From positions 62,001-126,000 of the forward strand of contig JAHEBM010000002.1 of assembly GCA_024642245.1 (NCBI GenBank): DNA of 64,000 bases. The letters are read 5' to 3'. The position numbers and the translations under genes were made by a program. This DNA is from Haliea sp. (GTDB lineage Bacteria > Pseudomonadota > Gammaproteobacteria > Pseudomonadales > Halieaceae). Positions within the stretch are counted from its first letter, which is position 1. Each line of letters starts with the position of its first letter. The notes under the pieces are model-generated. The model saw only the letters and a list, made by a program, of their open reading frames with translations. It did not search any database and was not told the DNA's origin. This document shows, one piece after another, positions 18,310 to 27,456 of the stretch.

Positions 18310-20751
18310 TCACGGGGATGTGGGCCTGCTATTTAACCGCAGGGAATTGGCCACTACCAGCAGGGAACTGAGTGACATGCCGATGGCTGCCGCCCACGGC
18401 GGAATGAAGCCCATGGCGGCCAGTGGAATCGCGCAGGCGTTGTATAACAGCGCCCATGCAAGATTTTGCATAATCACATTCCGACACAGCCTGGCCGTGC
18501 GCCAGGCGCCGAGGATGTTGTGCAGATCACCTTCCATGAGCACAAAGTCCGCCTGGGTACGGGCGAGGTCTGTAGCACTGGCGACGGCGAAGGACGCGTC
18601 CGCCAGGCTCAGTACGGGGGCGTCGTTCAGCCCGTCTCCTACCATAACCACCACGGCGCCGTCTGCCTGCAGGGCCGTGACATGGGCCATTTTTTGCTGT
18701 GGTTCGAGCCCGGTTCTGACCCGGGTAATACCCAGCGTCGCAGCCAGCAGCGGCCCCTGGGCGGAGCTGTCGCCGGTGAGCAGTTCTACCTGCAGCCCGG
18801 CAGCCCGGGCAGCGTCTACGACTGCCGGCGTTTCCGGCCTGGTGCGGTCATCCAGGCCTATCCAGGCCAGCGGCTCTGCATCCCGGCACAGGGCCACCCA
18901 GTACAGTGGCTGAGCCGGCGGGGAGGGCAGGGTTTTGGTGAACTCGCGGCAGAATTGTTCACTGCCCATCCGGTAGGTCTGCCCCTTCAATCGCCCCTCC
19001 AGCCCGGCGCCTACACGGTACTGTGCCTCTTCCAGGCCGGTTTCGGGCTCGATGCCGGTAAACGCCCGTGCAACCGGGTGATTGGAGTACTGCTGCAGTG
19101 CCGCGCCGAGGGCCAGTACCTGCTCACGTGACGCATCGCCCAGAATGTGCACCCGGGTGACGGCCAGCGCACCCTCTGTCAGGGTGCCTGTTTTGTCGAA
19201 TATCAGGTGCGTGGCCCTGGCCAGGGCCTCCAGGGCATTTTCTCCTCGCACGATGACCCCGCGGGTGCGCAGGGCGCTGGCGGCGCTGGTCAGTGCCGCC
19301 GGGGTGGCGAGGGCCAGGGCGCAGGGACAGCTTATAACCAGCACCGACAGTGTTACCCACAAAGCCTGTTGGGGATCGATCTGGCTCCAGGCCAGGGCGG
19401 TGGCCGTGGTCAGCAATAATATGGCACCGACAAACCAGGAGGCGATGCGATCTGCAAGGTGGGCGAGGCGTGGCTTCGCGACCTGGGCCTGCTCCACCGA
19501 GCGCTGCAGGGCTGCCAGGCGGCACTGCGGGTAGCTGCCCAGCACCCGCGCCTCCAGGGCGGCCTCCACATTCGTGGTGCTGGCGTAGACGGTATCCCCC
19601 GGGGCGACGGAGCGGGGCAGGTGTTCGCCATTGAAGGTGTCCTCCCTGACCGCGCTTTGGCCGCTGGTGACCTGCGCATCTACCGGCACGGTTTCGCCGG
19701 CCCGTATCAGCACACTGTCCCCGGCCTGCAGCTGGACCCTTGGGACCGTGGCCCAACGCCCCCCGCGCCGCACGGAAACGGCATCCGGCAGGCTGCTCTC
19801 GGCGTCGAACCAGGCCAGGGCGTGGCGCTGGCGCACCCGGCGTTCCAGGAAGCGGCCCAGCAACAGGAAAAAAGTGAACATCACCACGGAATCGAAATAC
19901 ACCTGGCCGCTCCCGGTGAAGGTGGCCCAGGCGCTGGCCAGCCAGGCCAGCCCGATCGCCAACGCGACCGGTAAATCCATTACCAGGGCGCCGTGCCGCA
20001 GGTGGCGCCAGGCGGTGGTGAAAAACGGCCGGGCGCTAAACAGCACGACAAAGCTGGCCACCAGCAGGCTGACCCAGCGCAACAGGCCCTGGTACTGGAT
20101 TTCGATGCCCTGGATATCGCCCGCGTGCAGCGCTACCGCGAACATGCCGACCTGCATCATGCCCAGCCCTGCAACCGCGAGTCGACGTAATTCCTGCCGG
20201 TATTCATCGGCCATCTGCTTGCGCTGGACAGAGCTGTGAAAGGGTCGGGGTTGGTATCCCAGCGCGTCCAGGCGAGTGAAAATTTCGCTCAGGGGAATCC
20301 GGGCAGGATCAAAGCGTATATCCAGGCGGTTTTGCTGCAGGTTGACCAGGGCCATGCGCACGCCCGGCGCACGCCCCAGGCTGTGCTCTATCAACCAGGT
20401 GCAGGCTGCGCAGGACAAACCGCGAAGCAGCAGCCGGGCGGTGAGTTCTCCGCCCGGGCCCGGTTCGGTAAAGGTCCCGGCCAGCGCGGGATCATCGTAT
20501 ACCAGGTAGCGTTCCCCGGACCCGGGTGCCGGGTCCGTTGGGCGCTGGTTGTAGGCGGTGCGCTGCTGGTAGAAATTGCCGAGACCATTGCTGTTGATCA
20601 GGCTGGCGACAGCGCGGCAGCCCGGGCAGCACATGGGGCGCAGTTCGCCGTCGATGCAAATGTCCAGTTTGAGCCCGGCGGGAACCGGTTCACCGCAATG
20701 GAAGCAGGCCCGGGAAGCGGCGCTGTTGGCCGTATCACTCGATAGCGACAT
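18310..20751 (-). CDS. ccoI: Copper-translocating P-type ATPase CcoI
   Basis: 813 aa P1B-type ATPase that exports copper to the periplasm for cbb3 oxidase assembly. It has an N-terminal Cys-rich domain (CFHCGEPVP and MCCPGCRAVA) and a heavy-metal-associated domain with GLSCAACTW. These precede the CPC metal-site helix, the phosphorylation site DKTGTLTEG and the hinge GDGLNDAP. The ATG at 20751 (MSLSSDTANS) overlaps the end of ccoH by 17 bases; the ORF track start adds 19 unlikely residues. This CopA2/FixI type differs from ordinary copper-detoxifying CopA by its extra Cys-rich domain and the cco context. Confidence 0.96.
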   Translation of the reverse strand: MSLSSDTANSAASRACFHCGEPVPAGLKLDICIDGELRPMCCPGCRAVASLINSNGLGNFYQQRTAYNQRPTDPAPGSGERYLVYDDPALAGTFTEPGPGGELTARLLLRGLSCAACTWLIEHSLGRAPGVRMALVNLQQNRLDIRFDPARIPLSEIFTRLDALGYQPRPFHSSVQRKQMADEYRQELRRLAVAGLGMMQVGMFAVALHAGDIQGIEIQYQGLLRWVSLLVASFVVLFSARPFFTTAWRHLRHGALVMDLPVALAIGLAWLASAWATFTGSGQVYFDSVVMFTFFLLLGRFLERRVRQRHALAWFDAESSLPDAVSVRRGGRWATVPRVQLQAGDSVLIRAGETVPVDAQVTSGQSAVREDTFNGEHLPRSVAPGDTVYASTTNVEAALEARVLGSYPQCRLAALQRSVEQAQVAKPRLAHLADRIASWFVGAILLLTTATALAWSQIDPQQALWVTLSVLVISCPCALALATPAALTSAASALRTRGVIVRGENALEALARATHLIFDKTGTLTEGALAVTRVHILGDASREQVLALGAALQQYSNHPVARAFTGIEPETGLEEAQYRVGAGLEGRLKGQTYRMGSEQFCREFTKTLPSPPAQPLYWVALCRDAEPLAWIGLDDRTRPETPAVVDAARAAGLQVELLTGDSSAQGPLLAATLGITRVRTGLEPQQKMAHVTALQADGAVVVMVGDGLNDAPVLSLADASFAVASATDLARTQADFVLMEGDLHNILGAWRTARLCRNVIMQNLAWALLYNACAIPLAAMGFIPPWAAAIGMSLSSLLVVANSLRLNSRPTSP

Positions 20752-21235
20752 TGCCGAGGTTGCGCTGTTCAATATCCCCGTCCAGGCGCCAGCCGCCGGC
20801 CTGTGCAAGTGTCAGTGTCCAGTGCCAGCGAGGCGCGACATCCGCCGGCAGCAAGGCCTGGTATATACCGGGCGCAATCCGCCGCAGCTCGACGCTGAAA
20901 TCCCTGTCGGACTCCAGCGGATGGGATAGCAGCAGGGAGAGTGTATCGGCGGTGACCGGGCCGGATGTTTTTACTGTCACATATCCGTCGGACAGACCCA
21001 GGTCGGCCGTGATCCCCAGATCAATACTGCGCTGTTTCTTTTCGAGCTGGCGATTGATAGCGAGTCCATCCTTGTAATACTCATCCACGACAAGGTCGTC
21101 GGCGCCGCGGTTGGCGATGTACAAGGTAGACAGGCCGGCCACCACCACACTGGCCGGTAGCAGGATGAGGAACCAGGGCCAGAACTGGCGATACCAGGGC
21201 TCGTTGTCACCGCCGGGAAACGTCGCCTTCATCAC
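20735..21235 (-). CDS. ccoH: FixH/CcoH family protein
   Basis: 166 aa with one N-terminal membrane helix (FWPWFLILLPASVVVAGLSTLYIA) and a periplasmic FixH domain. The EYYKDGLAINRQLEK segment is the family hallmark. CcoH stabilises the cbb3 complex during assembly. Its start overlaps the ccoG stop by 4 bases and its end overlaps the ccoI start. Confidence 0.93.
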   Translation of the reverse strand: MMKATFPGGDNEPWYRQFWPWFLILLPASVVVAGLSTLYIANRGADDLVVDEYYKDGLAINRQLEKKQRSIDLGITADLGLSDGYVTVKTSGPVTADTLSLLLSHPLESDRDFSVELRRIAPGIYQALLPADVAPRWHWTLTLAQAGGWRLDGDIEQRNLGNVAIE

Positions 21236-22641
21236 AGGGGCTTCATGAAGCGGGATTCAGCCGTGGCCCGCAGCGACGGGGTGGCGGGGGACGCCGCGAT
21301 AAAATCAAGCTCGGTACTGGGTTGGGCGAGGGCATCGGGTTCGGCCCGCACCCGCAGTGTTATGGTGCGTACCTCACCGCCGTCAAGCAGATAGCGGGTT
21401 TCCCCGACGATGGCCGCACCCTCAACGCCGGAGATGCTGATCTCAAACTCGTGTTCGTCGTTATCCATATTCGCCAGCTGCAGGGTGTAAATATTTTCGA
21501 TCGCGCCGCTTTGTGTCGTCAGGTACAACTGGTTGCGATCGCGTATTGCCGTGAGTTCAACCGGAATCCGGGTAAACACGTTATACCAGAATACGCCCAC
21601 CATCAGGCACAACACCAGCAGATAGCCGATGATGCGCGGTCGCAGCCAGTGGGTGCGACCACCTTGCAGTTCATGCTCACTCGTGTAACGGATCAGCCCC
21701 CTGGGGTACCCCATCTTGTCCATGACGGAATTGCAGGCATCGACACACAGGGCGCAGCCGATGCATTCGTATTGTAGCCCGTTGCGAATATCGATGCCGG
21801 TAGGACACACCTGGACGCAGAGTTCACAGGCGACACAATCGCCCACCGAGAGCTCCTTGTGCTCCAGGTTGCGTTTGCGCGATCCACGGGGTTCGCCCCT
21901 TTTCCTGTCATACGATACGATCAGCGTATCCTGGTCGAACATCACCGATTGGAAGCGGGCATAGGGGCACATGTATTTGCAGACCTGTTCTCGCATCCAG
22001 CCGGCGTTGATATACGTCGCCAGGGTAAAGAATATAGTCCAAAGCACCTGCCATTTGCCGGCGGACAGGGTGGCCAGTTCGTATACCAGGTCCCTGACAG
22101 GGTAGAAATACCCGACAAACGTCAAACCCGTGACCAGTCCGACGAACAGCCAGGAGATGTGTTTAGCCGCTTTTTTCGCGATTTTCTCCCCCGACAGGGG
22201 CGCCTTGTCGAGCTTGATACGCTGGTTGCGACTGCCCTCGGTTTTCTGTTCCAGCCACATGAAAATGCTGGTCCATACGGTCTGCGGACAGGTGTAGCCG
22301 CACCAGATACGACCGGCAAAGGTTGTCACCGAGAACAGGCCGAAAGCGGCAATCATCAGCATGAAGGCAAGCATCGGGAAATCCTGCGGCCAGAAGGTGA
22401 GGCCCAGTATGTGGAATTTCCTTGCCGGCAGGTCAAACAGCACCGCCTGGTGACCGTCCCAGCTGGCCCAGGGTAACAACAGGTAACCCAGCAGCAGGGG
22501 CCAGCCGCTGAACAGGCGGATGCGCTGGTAAAAACCTTCTATTTTTCGAGTGTAGATTTTTTCGCGATGTTGGTAGAGGTCGATCTCGCCGACCTCTGCA
22601 GGCGCGATTTCCTGGAGGTCAATCAGATCCTGGTCAGACAT
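21232..22641 (-). CDS. ccoG: Cytochrome c oxidase accessory protein CcoG (FixG/RdxA)
   Basis: 469 aa membrane ferredoxin-like protein. Four or five membrane helices surround CGYTCPQTVW. Two [4Fe-4S] motifs follow (CVACELCVQVCPTGIDI and CIGCALCVDAC), then a C-terminal periplasmic Ig-like domain. The family is thought to reduce Cu(II) to Cu(I) for delivery to the CcoN copper centre. It lies 78 bases after ccoP, leading the ccoGHIS assembly genes. Confidence 0.96.
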   Translation of the reverse strand: MSDQDLIDLQEIAPAEVGEIDLYQHREKIYTRKIEGFYQRIRLFSGWPLLLGYLLLPWASWDGHQAVLFDLPARKFHILGLTFWPQDFPMLAFMLMIAAFGLFSVTTFAGRIWCGYTCPQTVWTSIFMWLEQKTEGSRNQRIKLDKAPLSGEKIAKKAAKHISWLFVGLVTGLTFVGYFYPVRDLVYELATLSAGKWQVLWTIFFTLATYINAGWMREQVCKYMCPYARFQSVMFDQDTLIVSYDRKRGEPRGSRKRNLEHKELSVGDCVACELCVQVCPTGIDIRNGLQYECIGCALCVDACNSVMDKMGYPRGLIRYTSEHELQGGRTHWLRPRIIGYLLVLCLMVGVFWYNVFTRIPVELTAIRDRNQLYLTTQSGAIENIYTLQLANMDNDEHEFEISISGVEGAAIVGETRYLLDGGEVRTITLRVRAEPDALAQPSTELDFIAASPATPSLRATAESRFMKPL

Positions 22642-22719
22642 GGTCCTTTTCCGTGGTAAGGGGTTGCGCTCCAGACGCCGGGTCCCGTCCCTGGGCCCCG
22701 GTTGGTAGACTACATCAGA

Positions 22720-23601
22720 TTATTGCTTGCTCAGGCCGTAGACATACGCCGCGATGATATGAATCTTGTCCTCGCTCAATGTGTCCTTGAAGGCGGGCAT
22801 GACGCCGTTGCGACCCGCCCGGATAGTCTGGGAGATCTGCTCTTCACTGCCGCCGTACAGCCAGACCCCGTTGGTCAGGTTGGGTGCACCCAGTGCATGA
22901 TTGCCGAGGCCTTCCGGCCCGTGGCAGGCCACGCAGTAGGTCTGGAACACCGTCTGACCCGCTGTCGCCTGGCTCTCATTGGCATCCCGCCCGTTGATGC
23001 TGAGTACGTACTGGGTGACATCCGCCACACCCTTGTCGCCGATAATGCTGCCCCAGGCCGGCATGGCCGCCTGGCGCCCGTTTTCGAGTGTCGCCTTGAT
23101 CGTGGCCGGCTCACCGCCGTAGATCCAGTCCTCATCGGTCAGGTTGGGAAATCCGTAGCGGCCCTTGGCGTCAGCGCCGTGGCACTGGGCGCAGTTGTTG
23201 GCAAACATCCGCATCCCCATTTTGCGCACCGCCGGGTCAGCCGCGATTTCCTCTATCGGCAAGGCCAGGTAGCGGTCACGCATGTCCCGGTATTTCTGTT
23301 CGGCGGCGGCAACCTCCTTGTCGTACTGTCCAACCTGGGTCCAGCCGATGGCGCCGGCAAAATTACCCATGCCGGGGTAGACAATCAGGTAGCCCACGCC
23401 CCACACGATGGTGATCACGAACATATAGAACCACCAGGCGGGCAGGGGGTTGTCCAGCTCCTCGATGCCGTCGTACTCGTGGCCGGTGGTCTTGTCTGCA
23501 GGCTGCTGCTCGCGCTTGCGATTGGCAAACAGGATCCAGCTGATCCCCACGATGGTTACGGTGGTGAGGATGATTATCCAGTAGCTCCAGAAACTAGCCA
23601 T
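22720..23601 (-). CDS. ccoP: cbb3 oxidase diheme cytochrome c subunit CcoP
   Basis: 293 aa. N-terminal membrane helices (WIIILTTVTIVGISWILF and a second at about 55-78) anchor two cytochrome c domains with CAQCH and CVACH heme sites. Distal Met ligands are expected near MGMRMFANN and in the C-terminal segment. CcoP feeds electrons to CcoO and CcoN in the periplasm. Its ATG overlaps the ccoQ stop (ATGGCTAG). Confidence 0.96.
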   Translation of the reverse strand: MASFWSYWIIILTTVTIVGISWILFANRKREQQPADKTTGHEYDGIEELDNPLPAWWFYMFVITIVWGVGYLIVYPGMGNFAGAIGWTQVGQYDKEVAAAEQKYRDMRDRYLALPIEEIAADPAVRKMGMRMFANNCAQCHGADAKGRYGFPNLTDEDWIYGGEPATIKATLENGRQAAMPAWGSIIGDKGVADVTQYVLSINGRDANESQATAGQTVFQTYCVACHGPEGLGNHALGAPNLTNGVWLYGGSEEQISQTIRAGRNGVMPAFKDTLSEDKIHIIAAYVYGLSKQ

Positions 23602-23773
23602 TCCTTACTTCCTCCTGCAGGGTCTCTTGATTAAGCGTCTCGTCCGCGAAGGGAAGGTTGGCGGCTTCATCAAATGCTTTTTTGCGCTTGCTGCTGTAAG
23701 CCCACACGCACAGCCCGAAAAATGTCGCCATCAGGAAAGCTGTGCTGAGACCTCTCAAATCGTTGATATCCAT
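23594..23773 (-). CDS. ccoQ: cbb3 oxidase small subunit CcoQ
   Basis: 59 aa, too short for the ORF track. I translated it from the minus strand: MDINDLRGLSTAFLMATFFG, then CVWAYSSKRKKAFDEAANLPF and an acidic tail ending EEVRNG. A single membrane helix followed by a basic patch and FDEAA...PF is the CcoQ pattern. It sits between ccoO and ccoP, with 6 bases from ccoO and an 8-base overlap with ccoP. Confidence 0.94.
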   Translation of the reverse strand: MDINDLRGLSTAFLMATFFGLCVWAYSSKRKKAFDEAANLPFADETLNQETLQEEVRNG

Positions 23774-23779
23774 AGTCCT

Positions 23780-24388
23780 CTAGCGCCTCGATTGCAGCAG
23801 TGTGCCCAGCTGTTGCAGGTAGGCAACGAGGGCGTCGATTTCTTTCCTGCCGGCCACGGCGGCGCTGGCGCCGGCTATGTCGTCATCGGTATAGGGCACG
23901 CCGACTTTCCGCAGCGCTGCCATTTTTGCCCCGGTCACTTCGGGGTTGATCTCATCCTCAAACAGCCAGGGGAACGCCGGCATATTGGATTCGGGCACGA
24001 CATCCCGGGGGTTGTACAAGTGAGCCCGTTGCCAGTCGTCACTGTAGCGCTTGCCCACCCGTGCCAGGTCAGGTCCGGTGCGCTTCGAGCCCCACAGGAA
24101 GGGGTGGTCATACACGAACTCCCCGGCGACCGAGTAATGGCCGTAGCGCTCTGTCTCGGCCCGCAAGGGGCGAATCATCTGGGAGTGGCAGGTATTGCAA
24201 CCTTCGCGAATGTAGATGTCGCGACCCTCAAGTTCCAGTGCCGGCAGCGGCTTGAGTCCGGCTATAGGCTCATTGGTTTCCTTGGAAAACAATAGCGGGA
24301 CCAATTCGACCAGGGTGCCGAAGCTCAGGGCCACAATGATCAGGATAATCATCAGGCCGATATTTTTTTCAATAGCGTCGTGTTTCAT
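23780..24388 (-). CDS. ccoO: cbb3 oxidase monoheme cytochrome c subunit CcoO
   Basis: 202 aa with one N-terminal helix ([26 protein letters not shown]) and a single heme site [12 protein letters not shown] typical distal Met lies in [12 protein letters not shown]. Electron-transfer subunit of the cbb3 oxidase, placed in canonical order after ccoN (10-base gap). Confidence 0.97.
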   Translation of the reverse strand: MKHDAIEKNIGLMIILIIVALSFGTLVELVPLLFSKETNEPIAGLKPLPALELEGRDIYIREGCNTCHSQMIRPLRAETERYGHYSVAGEFVYDHPFLWGSKRTGPDLARVGKRYSDDWQRAHLYNPRDVVPESNMPAFPWLFEDEINPEVTGAKMAALRKVGVPYTDDDIAGASAAVAGRKEIDALVAYLQQLGTLLQSRR

Positions 24389-24398
24389 GGTCTGCTCC

Positions 24399-25838
24399 TT
24401 ACGCCGCGCTCGCGACAGCCGGGGCCGCTTGTGGCTCGATGTCTTTCCGGCTGGTCATATACAGGTTGTAGGCCATCAGCAACATACCGCTGAAGAAGAT
24501 CGCGCCGCCAAAGACCCGCACGACATAGCCCGGGTAACTGGCTGCGACAGACTCGACAAAACTGTAAGTCAGGGTGCCGTCCTGGTTGTAGGCGCGCCAC
24601 ATCAGACCCTGCAGGATGCCGTTTACCCACATGGAAGTGATGTACAGCACGGTGCCTATGGTAGACATCCAGAAATGCGCATTGATCAGGCTGGTGCTGT
24701 ACATACGCTCGCGGCCGAAGAGGATGGGTATCAGGTGGTACATGGCGCCGATAGAAATCATTGCCACCCAGCCAAGGGCCCCTGAGTGCACGTGACCGAT
24801 GGTCCAGTCGGTGTAATGCGACAGGCTGTTGACGGTCTTGATCGACATCATCGGGCCCTCAAAGGTTGACATGCCGTAGAACGACAGGCTCACCACCAGG
24901 AAGCGAAGGATGGGGTCGGTGCGCAGTTTGTGCCAGGCGCCGGACAGGGTCATCATGCCGTTGATCATGCCGCCCCAGGAGGGTGCCAGCAGGATCAGCG
25001 ACATGACCATGCCGAGGCTCTGGGCCCAGTCGGGCAGGGCGGTATAGTGCAGGTGGTGGGGGCCGGCCCAAATGTACACGGCTACCAGCGCCCAGAAATG
25101 GACAATGCTGAGCCGGTAGGAGTAGACAGGGCGTTCCGCCTGTTTGGGTACGAAGTAGTACATCATGCCAAGGAAGCCGGCGGTCAGGAAGAAACCCACC
25201 GCGTTGTGGCCATACCACCATTGCACCATCGCGTCGACGGTACCGGCGTAGACCGAATAGGACTTGCTGGCCGTGACAGGTATCACGAGGCTGTTGATGA
25301 TGTGCAGCACCGCCACGGCAATGATAAATGCCCCGAAAAACCAGTTTGCCACGTAAATATGTTGGGCCTTGCGCTTGGCGATAGTGCCGAAAAATACAAT
25401 GGCATACAGCACCCACACCACGGTGATGAGGATATCAATTGGCCATTCCAGCTCGGCATATTCCTTGCCGCTGGTCAGGCCCAGGGGCAGGGTTATGGCT
25501 GCACTCAGTATCACCAACTGCCAGCCCCAGAAGGTTACGGCTGCCAGCTTGTCTGAAATCAACCGGGTCTGGCAGGTACGTTGCACCACATAATAGGAGC
25601 TTGCGAACAGGGCGGAGCCACCGAACGCGAAGATCACCGCGTTGGTGTGCAGGGGTCGCAGTCGGCCAAATGAAAGCCAGGGAAGGTCGAAGTTCAGTGC
25701 CGGCCAGGCCAGCTGGGCGGCGATCAGCACACCCACCAGCATGCCCACGATACCCCAGACCACGGTCATTACGGTAAACTGGCGCACAACCTTGTAGTTG
25801 TAAATGGGGTGTTCCAGTGCAGAGTTAAGCTCGCTCAT
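24399..25838 (-). CDS. ccoN: cbb3-type cytochrome c oxidase subunit I CcoN
   Basis: 479 aa heme-copper oxidase subunit with about 12 membrane helices. Heme b and b3/CuB histidines are visible in [35 protein letters not shown] and [14 protein letters not shown]. The catalytic subunit reduces oxygen with high affinity, letting the cell respire at very low oxygen. The start follows a leader from the Yip1 gene (58-base gap); the nearest recognisable FNR promoter is upstream of that gene. Confidence 0.98.
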   Translation of the reverse strand: MSELNSALEHPIYNYKVVRQFTVMTVVWGIVGMLVGVLIAAQLAWPALNFDLPWLSFGRLRPLHTNAVIFAFGGSALFASSYYVVQRTCQTRLISDKLAAVTFWGWQLVILSAAITLPLGLTSGKEYAELEWPIDILITVVWVLYAIVFFGTIAKRKAQHIYVANWFFGAFIIAVAVLHIINSLVIPVTASKSYSVYAGTVDAMVQWWYGHNAVGFFLTAGFLGMMYYFVPKQAERPVYSYRLSIVHFWALVAVYIWAGPHHLHYTALPDWAQSLGMVMSLILLAPSWGGMINGMMTLSGAWHKLRTDPILRFLVVSLSFYGMSTFEGPMMSIKTVNSLSHYTDWTIGHVHSGALGWVAMISIGAMYHLIPILFGRERMYSTSLINAHFWMSTIGTVLYITSMWVNGILQGLMWRAYNQDGTLTYSFVESVAASYPGYVVRVFGGAIFFSGMLLMAYNLYMTSRKDIEPQAAPAVASAA

Positions 25839-25896
25839 GGTTTGATTCCAGTTCTAGATGTCAGTGCTACAAAAAATCGGGGGTCACCGCGCAGGG

Positions 25897-26499
25897 TCAG
25901 TCGGTGAATGCCGGGGCCGCGCCGTATTCCCAGAGGATGACCGAGCCAACCATCATGCAGATCAGTATCACGAGTGCGACACCGACCACGGCGCTGGAGA
26001 ACAGGAAGCCGCGCTCTTCGGGAATGTTCATGACAATGGGTATGCCCAGGTAAAGCAGGTATACAGACCAGCTGACAGCAGCAACCCCGATGAGCAGGTC
26101 AACCCACAAAACCGGGTAAAAACCCACAAGGCCGGCAATGAAGAGCGGGGTGGAAGTCAACCCGGCGATCACGATGCCCTTGGTGAGGGTGGATGCGGCA
26201 CCGTAGGTATCGGCCATCCAGTGTACGAAGTAGCCTATCACTGCCACCGAAGCCAGCATGGCCAGGTAAAAGAGCACGCTGATCTGGCGCGCGCTCTCTA
26301 CCGTTAACTTGATTGTTTCGCCCTTGTCCCCGACGGTCCAGCCCACATGGCTGGTGCCGTAGTACCAGGCTACCGCGGGCAGCAAGGCGAAGAAACAGGG
26401 GTAGAGTATCAGGGTCCTGAAGGAACTCTCTGGTAGGTCAGCGACCGTGCGCCATTGGGCACTTGGCCTGACCAACAAGCCAAAGGTATGTTGAATCAT
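25897..26499 (-). CDS. Yip1-domain membrane protein
   Basis: 200 aa with five membrane helices. It starts MIQHTFGLLVRPSAQWRTVAD, the standard opening of bacterial Yip1-domain proteins. The helix content is TLILYPCFFALLPAVAWYYG, ISVLFYLAMLASVAVIGYFVHW and three more. The function of bacterial members is unknown. It lies between the FNR-type promoter and ccoN, so it is probably co-transcribed with the oxidase genes. Confidence 0.82.
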   Translation of the reverse strand: MIQHTFGLLVRPSAQWRTVADLPESSFRTLILYPCFFALLPAVAWYYGTSHVGWTVGDKGETIKLTVESARQISVLFYLAMLASVAVIGYFVHWMADTYGAASTLTKGIVIAGLTSTPLFIAGLVGFYPVLWVDLLIGVAAVSWSVYLLYLGIPIVMNIPEERGFLFSSAVVGVALVILICMMVGSVILWEYGAAPAFTD

Positions 26500-26544
26500 C
26501 GGGTTCTCGTCTCCCTGAGCAAGCTGTCAGTGTTTAAAGGCGTA

Positions 26545-26585
26545 ATATTAAATTGTGTGCAGATCTCGTCCTTGATTTACGTCAA
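26545..26585 (-). promoter_or_regulatory. FNR/Anr-dependent promoter upstream of the Yip1-cco run
   Basis: FNR box TTGAT-TTAC-GTCAA at 26572-26585. On the minus strand a -10 TAATAT lies at 26545-26550, giving an expected start near 26537 at the class II distance of 41.5 from the box centre. It lies between fnr and the Yip1 gene. The ORFs downstream on this strand are Yip1 and then ccoNOQP. Confidence 0.75.
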
Positions 26586-26601
26586 GGTAGTACCAAGGAG
26601 G

Positions 26602-27360
26602 CTAGCCGCCCATGTTGGCCATGTTCTGTAGTCCTGGCGGGTCGAGGATTTTTATCTCCTTGTTATCCACCTGGAGGATATCCAGCTTTTGCATGCGGCT
26701 GAACACCCGGCTCACGGTTTCCACCGTCAGGCCCAGGTAGTTTCCGATGTCTACCCGTGACATGGGCAAGCGGAACTGGGTGGCGCTGAGCTTGCGCCGG
26801 GAATTGCGCGTGGAAATGCTAAGCATAAGCGAGGCAACGCGCTCGTCTGCGGAATTTTTGCTGAGCAGCGTTATCAGCTGTTGGTCCTCGGTGATTTCGC
26901 GGCTCATAAGCTGGAAGAAGTGGCGCTGCAGAGAGGGCATCAGCGCGCTGAGTTTTTCCAGCGAAGTAAAAGGAATCTCGCAGACGGCGGCCGTTTCCAG
27001 GGCCTTCGCCGAGGACGCATGCAGGTTGTTGCTGATGCCGTCCATGCCAAGTATTTCACCGGGAAAGTAGAAGCCAGTCACCTGTTCGCGGCCGTCATCG
27101 GTCGTTTTGTAGGCCTTGAGGGCGCCGGAGCGCACCGCGTACACCGATTTGAAATCATCGTCCTCGCGGTAGAGATGCTGGTTTTTCTGTAAGGGCTTGC
27201 TGCGTTGGATGATGCTGTCGAGCTGTTCGATGTCGTCACTTTTCAGTGCCAGCGGCAGGCAAATACCGTTCAATCGGCAGTTTCCGCAGTTCAGCTGGTA
27301 GTCGTGAATACAGGGTGTCAGCACGTTGTCGTCGCCCGTATCTGCCAGTCTGATGGTCAT
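26602..27360 (-). CDS. fnr: FNR/Anr-type oxygen-sensing regulator
   Basis: 252 aa CRP/FNR-family regulator. The N-terminal [4Fe-4S] ligand cluster NCGNCRLNGICLPL plus a fourth Cys in ETAAVCEIPF match FNR. The cyclic-nucleotide-like beta roll and the helix-turn-helix (RVDIGNYLGLTVETVSRVFSRMQ) follow. The start at 27360 (MTIRLADTG) has GGAG 8 bases upstream; the ORF track start at 27420 is less likely. In the absence of oxygen it should dimerise and bind TTGAT-N4-ATCAA-type boxes, three of which occur in this window. It lies between hemN and the Yip1-cco run on the same strand. Confidence 0.96.
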   Translation of the reverse strand: MTIRLADTGDDNVLTPCIHDYQLNCGNCRLNGICLPLALKSDDIEQLDSIIQRSKPLQKNQHLYREDDDFKSVYAVRSGALKAYKTTDDGREQVTGFYFPGEILGMDGISNNLHASSAKALETAAVCEIPFTSLEKLSALMPSLQRHFFQLMSREITEDQQLITLLSKNSADERVASLMLSISTRNSRRKLSATQFRLPMSRVDIGNYLGLTVETVSRVFSRMQKLDILQVDNKEIKILDPPGLQNMANMGG

Positions 27361-27456
27361 GCCAAACTCTCCGTGTCCGAACCCGTCGCTACCGAATCCT
27401 GACAGTATAGTCGAAATCAAGTGTCTCCTGTAACTTGAATTTTAGGGGGGCGGCGC

